DNA from: Leeuwenhoekiella marinoflava DSM 3653
GTDB lineage: Bacteria; Bacteroidota; Bacteroidia; Flavobacteriales; Flavobacteriaceae
Assembly: GCF_900129005.1 (NCBI RefSeq)
Contig: NZ_FQUN01000012.1
Location: 62,001 to 126,000, forward strand
Length of the DNA stretch: 64,000 nucleotides
Reading direction: 5' to 3'
How positions within the stretch are numbered: position 1 is the stretch's first letter; every line of letters begins with the position of its first letter. The notes below the pieces were generated by a model that worked only from the letters and a program-made list of their open reading frames with translations, was not told where the DNA came from and ran no database searches. The position numbers were made by a program, and so were the translations under genes. This document shows positions 59,045 to 64,000 of this stretch, piece by piece.

Positions 59045-60574
59045 ATGGCAATTTTAGGCGCACTCATAAAAGGTATTATAGATATTTCAGATAAAGTAAT
59101 TCCTGAATCTAATCCCATAGAAGAGCAAGAAGAAGTACTTAAAAAGTTACTCGAAAAAGCTAAGAATACCCAGTTTGGTCAGTTTTACGGTTTTGATGCT
59201 ATTTTAGAGTCTGAGAACGTTGCTAAAACATTTGCTGAAGAAGTTCCGTTTTTTGATTATAACAGTCTTAATGAAGAGTGGTGGTCTAAATTACATGATG
59301 GAGAAGTTGATGTGACCTGGCCTGGAACTCCAGATTATTTTGCCTTGAGTAGCGGTACAACCGGTAAGAGTAGTAAACGAATTCCGGTGACAGACGAAAT
59401 GGTTGATGCCATTCGTACAGCTGGTATCAAACAAGTAGGAGCTTTAGCTCACTTTGATTTAGAGTCTGATTTCTTCGAGAGGGAAATTATGATGCTGGGG
59501 AGTTCTACTGATCTCGCAAAGCGAAATGGTCACGAGGAAGGTGAAATTAGTGGAATAAGCGCTAGTAATATTCCTTTTTGGTTTAGAGGCTACTACAAGC
59601 CGGGTGAAGATATAGCTAAGATTGAAGATTGGGATGAGCGTGTACAGCATATTGCAGAGAAAGCTGAAGAATGGGATATAGGAGCTTTGAGCGGAATCCC
59701 GAGTTGGATTGAGTTGATGCTAGAGAAAGTCATCGAGCATCATAATCTTAAAAATATTCATGAGATCTGGCCAAACCTTCAGGTGTATACTTCAGGCGGT
59801 GTGGCGTTTCAGCCTTATGAAAAAAGCTTCAATGCATTATTGGGAAAACCCATCACTGTAATTGATACGTATTTGGCTTCAGAAGGCTTTATTGCATTTC
59901 AGGCAAGACCAGAAACCGAGTCTATGAAACTGGTTACAGATAACGGGATTTATTTTGAATTTGTACCGATGAACCCGGATTATATCAATCAAGACGGTTC
60001 AATTGTACAAGATGCTCCGGTTGTAGGTCTTGCAGATGTTGTAGAAGATCAAGATTATATTTTAATTATATCTACCGTTTCAGGATCGTGGAGGTATTTA
60101 ATAGGCGATACTATTGCATTTACTGATAAGGCAAGAGCCGAAATTAAAATCACAGGTAGAACTAAGTTTTTCCTGAACACCGTAGGTTCTCAGCTTTCGG
60201 TAAATAAGATGGAAGCTGCTGTACAGGAGCTAGAAGAGAAGTTCGATATCAAAATACCGGAGTTTACGATCGCTGCAAAACGCAATCCAGAAGACGATGA
60301 ATTTTATCATTATTGGTATTTGGGTACCGAAACTTCAGTTTCTAATGAGGAGCTTGCAGATGCCTTAGATAAAAGCTTACAGGAGGCCAATAAGAATTAT
60401 GGTGTAGCCCGAAGTAAAGCGCTTAAAGGTGTTTTTGTGAATACCGTAAATCCTGATGTTTTTTACGAATGGAGTGGAGCCAACAAGAAAAAAGGCGGAC
60501 AAGTAAAAATGGAAAAAGTGATGAACGAAGAGAAGTTTGCCGAATGGGAAGCTTTTGTAAAAAAGCAAGTTTAA
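59045..60574 (+). CDS. GH3-like acyl-adenylating protein (auxin-responsive GH3 family)
   Basis: This 509-residue protein matches the GH3 family named after plant hormone-amido synthetases: the ATP-binding motif ALSSGTTGKSSKRIPVTD, the central YLASEGFIAFQARPE and the C-terminal domain with KITGRTKFFLNTVGSQLSVN. The fold is ANL-like; it should adenylate a carboxylic acid and pass it to an amine, but bacterial substrates are unknown. Its stop overlaps the stop of the convergent HELGH gene in a shared TTAA. Confidence 0.88.
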   Translation: MAILGALIKGIIDISDKVIPESNPIEEQEEVLKKLLEKAKNTQFGQFYGFDAILESENVAKTFAEEVPFFDYNSLNEEWWSKLHDGEVDVTWPGTPDYFALSSGTTGKSSKRIPVTDEMVDAIRTAGIKQVGALAHFDLESDFFEREIMMLGSSTDLAKRNGHEEGEISGISASNIPFWFRGYYKPGEDIAKIEDWDERVQHIAEKAEEWDIGALSGIPSWIELMLEKVIEHHNLKNIHEIWPNLQVYTSGGVAFQPYEKSFNALLGKPITVIDTYLASEGFIAFQARPETESMKLVTDNGIYFEFVPMNPDYINQDGSIVQDAPVVGLADVVEDQDYILIISTVSGSWRYLIGDTIAFTDKARAEIKITGRTKFFLNTVGSQLSVNKMEAAVQELEEKFDIKIPEFTIAAKRNPEDDEFYHYWYLGTETSVSNEELADALDKSLQEANKNYGVARSKALKGVFVNTVNPDVFYEWSGANKKKGGQVKMEKVMNEEKFAEWEAFVKKQV

Positions 60575-61137
60575 AGCTCTAGCTCTTCTTCAGGAATTTT
60601 ATTTTCATTAATGAGCATCATAATCTCTTCAGGCGATAAATAAAGACTTTTGATACGCGCTTTATAAAGCTCAGATATGTGTGCGTGATTTAGAATAAAA
60701 TCTTTGGTTTTTAAGATGTATTCTCCCATTCCGTGAGCAACAGCAAAAGTGTCTGCAGCGCGTTCTGCTTCTCTGATAAATTTAGGAAAATACAGGTATT
60801 TTATTCCAAACCAGATCAAGCCTAGACTGCTTCGGTTTCGGTAATCCATAATGTGACCCAATTCGTGACCTATCCATCCAATTAATACGTCAGAAGGGAT
60901 GTCAGTAATCTTAAAAGCCTCCTCCTCAATCTTTACTTTTTTACTTATAAAAATCACATAATCCCGATTTTTTCTAGGTTTTAAAAGCGATTTAAAAACC
61001 GGCTGAGCTTGCATAGTAGATTTCTTAATATCGTTTTTAAACTTTAAAGAAATATTCGTTTCAGTCAATTGCGGGTAGTACGAAAGTGCAATTCTTGCTT
61101 CTTTTTCTATGCTTTGTGGGATGTCTTTGTGTTCCAA
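60571..61137 (-). CDS. HELGH-motif zinc metalloprotein (M48-like)
   Basis: The 188-residue protein has HELGH at 91-95 (zinc ligands His91 and His95, Glu92 catalytic) and EAERAADTFAVAHGM downstream, whose Glu and Asp fit the third ligand and support position in M48-type gluzincins. There is no clear signal peptide or strong membrane helix (a modest one near 105-117), so it is probably cytosolic or peripheral. Substrate unknown. It converges on the GH3-like gene with a 4-bp overlap. Confidence 0.75.
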   Translation of the reverse strand: MEHKDIPQSIEKEARIALSYYPQLTETNISLKFKNDIKKSTMQAQPVFKSLLKPRKNRDYVIFISKKVKIEEEAFKITDIPSDVLIGWIGHELGHIMDYRNRSSLGLIWFGIKYLYFPKFIREAERAADTFAVAHGMGEYILKTKDFILNHAHISELYKARIKSLYLSPEEIMMLINENKIPEEELEL

Positions 61138-61270
61138 ATTTCTGGTATACTTTATAAGAAACGTAAAGTTAGGTATAGGTCTATAACATCCCTGTTAATG
61201 CGATTGTAAATTCAAAGTTATTAAGATGGAATGCTTCCTTTAAAAGCTAATGAGTCTTAATCTTTAGTAT

Positions 61271-61278
61271 TACTTTTG
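61271..61278 (+). promoter_or_regulatory. promoter -7 element of the MATE gene
   Basis: TACTTTTG matches TAnnTTTG, 22 bp before the TTG start at 61301. No -33 TTTG was found at the expected distance. Confidence 0.5.
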
Positions 61279-61300
61279 CAGTCCTAAAAAAAATGCTGTT

Positions 61301-62665
61301 TTGTTAGCTGATTATACTAAAGAATTCCGTCAAAATTTAAAGATCGCTTATCCTGTAATGTTGGGGCAACTGGGGCATATTCTGGTTGCGCTAGCAGATA
61401 ATCTGATGGTAGGGAGATTAGGCGCTGCTCAACTCGCCGCTGTTTCTCTGGGGAATAGTTTGATTTTTATCGCTCTTTCATTAGGTATTGGTTTTTCATT
61501 TGCAATCACACCTTTAGTTGCTGAAGCAGATGGTAAAGGGGATACGCAAACCGGTAGAAACTACTTCCACCACGGTATTGTTATGTGTGCTTTAAACGGG
61601 ATATTGCTCTTTATTTTATTGTTACTCGCTAAGCCAATATTATATTATCTCGATCAGCCTGTTGAGGTTGTAGAGCTCGCAATTCCGTATATGGATATAG
61701 TTGCGTTCTCTTTGATTCCGCTGATGATTTTTCAAGCATTTAAGCAGTTTGCAGACGGCTTGTCAAACACGCGCTATGCAATGTATGCGACGCTGGTTTC
61801 TAATATAGTTAATGTGTCTTTTAACTTCATTCTCATTTATGGATTTTGGATTTTCCCAAGATTAGAATTAGTAGGTGCTGCTTACGGAACACTCATTTCA
61901 CGCTTCTTTATGCTGTGGATGCTGTATTATATTCTAAGCCGAAAAACTAAATTCAAACCTTACTTTATATGGACGCGCCGCAAGGCTTTTCAGCTTCCTG
62001 TTTTTAAAAAGCTATTTGATTTAGGTTTTCCTACCGCAATGCAAATGTTGTTTGAAGTTTCGTTGTTTACTTCGTGTATATTTCTTTCAGGAATCTTGGG
62101 GACAAATGCTCAGGCAGCAAATCAAATCGCATTAAATTTAGCTGCGATGACTTTTATGATCGCGGTTGGACTGGGGGTTACGGCAACTATTCGAGTGGGA
62201 AATCAGAAAGGAAAATCTGATTATAAAAATATGCGTCGTATTGCATTTTCGCTCTTTTTACAGGTTTTTCTGATCGAGGCAGTTTTTGCTTTAGGCTTTA
62301 TTTTACTTAAAGATATTTTACCTACTTTTTATTTAGATAATATAGAGGTGATTGTGCTGGCAGCTCGATTGCTTATTGTCGCAGCGCTGTTTCAGCTGAG
62401 CGATGGTTTGCAAGTGGTTATTCTGGGCGCGCTTCGCGGTTTGCAAGATGTAAATATTCCTACGGGAATTTGTTTTATTGCTTATTGGTTGATTGGTTTT
62501 CCGGTAGCTTGGTATTTTGGTCAGGCAGATCAGATGGGGAGTCAAGGAATTTGGTATGGTTTACTGGCCGGATTGAGTGCTTCAGCAGTGTTGTTGTATA
62601 TTCGTTTTAATTATTTAAGCCGAAAATTGATTCACGCAAATTGCGTTGGAAAAAGTTTAGAATAA
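61301..62665 (+). CDS. MATE family efflux transporter
   Basis: This 454-residue protein has about twelve membrane helices and the MATE opening YPVMLGQLGHILVALADNLM, with the internal repeat recognisable near 235 (LGFPTAMQMLFEVSLFTSCI). It exports cationic compounds with Na+ or H+ by family knowledge. The start is TTG at 61301; an ATG at 61294 is out of frame. The start is close to the promoter, leaving a leader of roughly 15 nt. The pentapeptide gene starts 5 bp after its stop. Confidence 0.9.
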   Translation: MLADYTKEFRQNLKIAYPVMLGQLGHILVALADNLMVGRLGAAQLAAVSLGNSLIFIALSLGIGFSFAITPLVAEADGKGDTQTGRNYFHHGIVMCALNGILLFILLLLAKPILYYLDQPVEVVELAIPYMDIVAFSLIPLMIFQAFKQFADGLSNTRYAMYATLVSNIVNVSFNFILIYGFWIFPRLELVGAAYGTLISRFFMLWMLYYILSRKTKFKPYFIWTRRKAFQLPVFKKLFDLGFPTAMQMLFEVSLFTSCIFLSGILGTNAQAANQIALNLAAMTFMIAVGLGVTATIRVGNQKGKSDYKNMRRIAFSLFLQVFLIEAVFALGFILLKDILPTFYLDNIEVIVLAARLLIVAALFQLSDGLQVVILGALRGLQDVNIPTGICFIAYWLIGFPVAWYFGQADQMGSQGIWYGLLAGLSASAVLLYIRFNYLSRKLIHANCVGKSLE

Positions 62666-62670
62666 GAACC

Positions 62671-63237
62671 ATGAATGAATTATTGGCAGATCAAATTTTT
62701 GACGGAAATAATTTCGTGCATAACTCTATTAGAGCAGATTTTGATGCTTGTGTTTTTAAGAGCTGTGTATTTGCGAAGGCTAATTTATCGAAGTTGACTT
62801 TTACCAATTGCACTTTTGAAAATTGCGATTTTAGTGGTGTGAATCTAATCCAAACGGGATTTCAGGAATGTGATTTTATAGCCTGTAAAATGCTGGGTGT
62901 TACTTTTGAAGTCTGTGCAGATTTTTTATTTCAGATTAACTGTCAGTCTTGCATCCTCAATTTCAGTAGTTTTTATCAGATGAATTTAAGTATGTCTCAG
63001 TTTTATCAGTGTCAGTTTAAGGAAGCAGATTTTACGGAGGCTAATCTTTCAGGAGTTTTTCTAAACGAATGTGATCTTGCAGGAGCTTCTTTTGAAAATA
63101 CAAACCTGCAAAAGGCTGATTTTTCTTCAGCAGTGAATTATTCTTTAAATCCTGAGCAGAATAAAATTGCCGGAGCAGTTTTTAGCAAAGAAGGCATAGC
63201 AGGATTATTAGCTACGTATAAAATAAAAATTGTCTGA
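62671..63237 (+). CDS. pentapeptide repeat protein (Qnr/McbG-like)
   Basis: With ATG at 62671 the product has 188 residues built of pentapeptide repeats of the A(D/N)LxX type, such as KANLSKLTF, CDFSGVNLI, ADFTEANLSGVFLNECDLAG and TNLQKADFSSA. This predicts a right-handed quadrilateral beta helix. Qnr/MfpA-like members mimic DNA and protect gyrase; whether this one does is unknown. Cys residues are frequent at one coil face. It sits between a MATE efflux gene and a DUF3820-like gene, probably in one operon. Confidence 0.88.
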   Translation: MNELLADQIFDGNNFVHNSIRADFDACVFKSCVFAKANLSKLTFTNCTFENCDFSGVNLIQTGFQECDFIACKMLGVTFEVCADFLFQINCQSCILNFSSFYQMNLSMSQFYQCQFKEADFTEANLSGVFLNECDLAGASFENTNLQKADFSSAVNYSLNPEQNKIAGAVFSKEGIAGLLATYKIKIV

Positions 63238-63239
63238 TT

Positions 63240-63482
63240 TTGAACCCGGAAAGTCTTGTAGAACTCGCGCATTATAAAATGCCCTTTGGTAAGTATAAAG
63301 ACCGTTATCTGGTAGAAATTCCCGAGTATTATTTTGGTTGGTTTAAGCAAAAAGGCTTCCCGGAAGGAAAACTGGGTTTTATGATGGAGCAGATGCACGA
63401 GATAAAAATCAATGGCTTAGAGGAGCTTATCTTTAAGATCAGGCGTCAATACCCGGCTCCTAAACCCAAAAGAAAGCCTTAA
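63240..63482 (+). CDS. DUF3820-like small protein
   Basis: This 80-residue protein matches the DUF3820 (putative quorum-sensing-regulated virulence factor-like) pattern: KMPFGKYKDRYLVEIPEYYF near the N-terminus, then GFPEGKLGFMME. The function is unknown. The start is TTG at 63240, 2 bp after the previous stop, so it is probably translated with the pentapeptide gene. The C-terminus is basic (PKPKRKP). Confidence 0.8.
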   Translation: MNPESLVELAHYKMPFGKYKDRYLVEIPEYYFGWFKQKGFPEGKLGFMMEQMHEIKINGLEELIFKIRRQYPAPKPKRKP

Positions 63483-63525
63483 AAATAATACCATTTTCAG
63501 CTTAAAAGGTTCGCCAATAAATCCC

Positions 63526-63533
63526 TACCTTTG
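63526..63533 (+). promoter_or_regulatory. promoter -7 element of pyrG
   Basis: TACCTTTG matches TAnnTTTG, 58 bp before the ATG at 63592. In the leader GCTCTT and AAGAGC could pair (about 63548-63568), but there is no U-run after it. Confidence 0.6.
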
Positions 63534-63561
63534 CATCCCGTAGACGCGCTCTTATTGTTAA

Positions 63562-64000
<439 letters not shown>

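Overview
The window is chromosomal DNA from a member of the Bacteroidota, most likely the family Flavobacteriaceae; I cannot fix the genus. Support comes from the AT-rich sequence, start sites without Shine-Dalgarno signals, repeated TAnnTTTG promoter -7 elements (upstream of grpE, pyrG, the MATE gene and the wza-like gene), lipoprotein signal peptides, and families typical of the group (DUF6268-type barrel, NUDIX with an extra N-terminal domain, TIGR01777 epimerase, DnaJ with a half zinc finger, RecQ lacking its zinc cysteines).

Layout. Bases 1-3409: DinB-like, NUDIX, membrane LytTR and S41 peptidase genes on the plus strand. Bases 3410-4039: a gene-free gap. Bases 4040-7066: a minus-strand operon kdsD-tatC-carboxymuconolactone decarboxylase-lptB, divergent from recQ (7151-9352). 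Bases 9446-45648: one large surface-polysaccharide locus of about 36 kb, nearly all on the plus strand. It opens with export and assembly genes (wza-like lipoprotein, Wzc-like tyrosine autokinase, Wzm/Wzt ABC exporter with a carbohydrate-binding C-terminus, a methyltransferase). It continues with at least seventeen glycosyltransferases, an FkbM methyltransferase, a CMP-nonulosonate (sialic-acid type) set neuA-neuB-neuC, an acetyltransferase and an O-antigen ligase/polymerase, and closes with a WcaJ-like initiating phosphoglycosyltransferase. Many of its genes overlap by 1-20 bp, which suggests translational coupling. Bases 45659-49058: lnt, a TIGR01777 epimerase and a YceI-like lipoprotein. 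Bases 49151-51084: grpE-dnaJ with its own promoter and terminators. Bases 51274-57475: an ABC exporter pair, MscS channel, outer-membrane barrel, NtrC-like regulator without HTH, and PPK2. Bases 57543-63482: M28 peptidase, GH3-like protein, HELGH metalloprotein, MATE transporter, pentapeptide protein and DUF3820-like protein. The start of pyrG runs off the right edge.

The most unusual content lies inside the polysaccharide locus. Between and behind neuA, neuB and neuC sit five same-orientation copies of a palindromic element with 14-bp terminal inverted repeats (TGTCACTTCGAGTG). Four of them bracket two nearly identical 96-residue GIY-YIG nuclease genes, giving two repeat-nuclease-repeat units. 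This looks like a REP/RAYT-type arrangement in which a GIY-YIG enzyme takes the place of the tyrosine transposase. A second system, at 13735-14078, has exact 14-bp tandem units flanking the broken start of a four-helix-bundle (23S rRNA intervening-sequence-type) gene, into which a half copy of the first repeat is fused. I could not run searches, so these interpretations rest on reading the sequence and on family knowledge.
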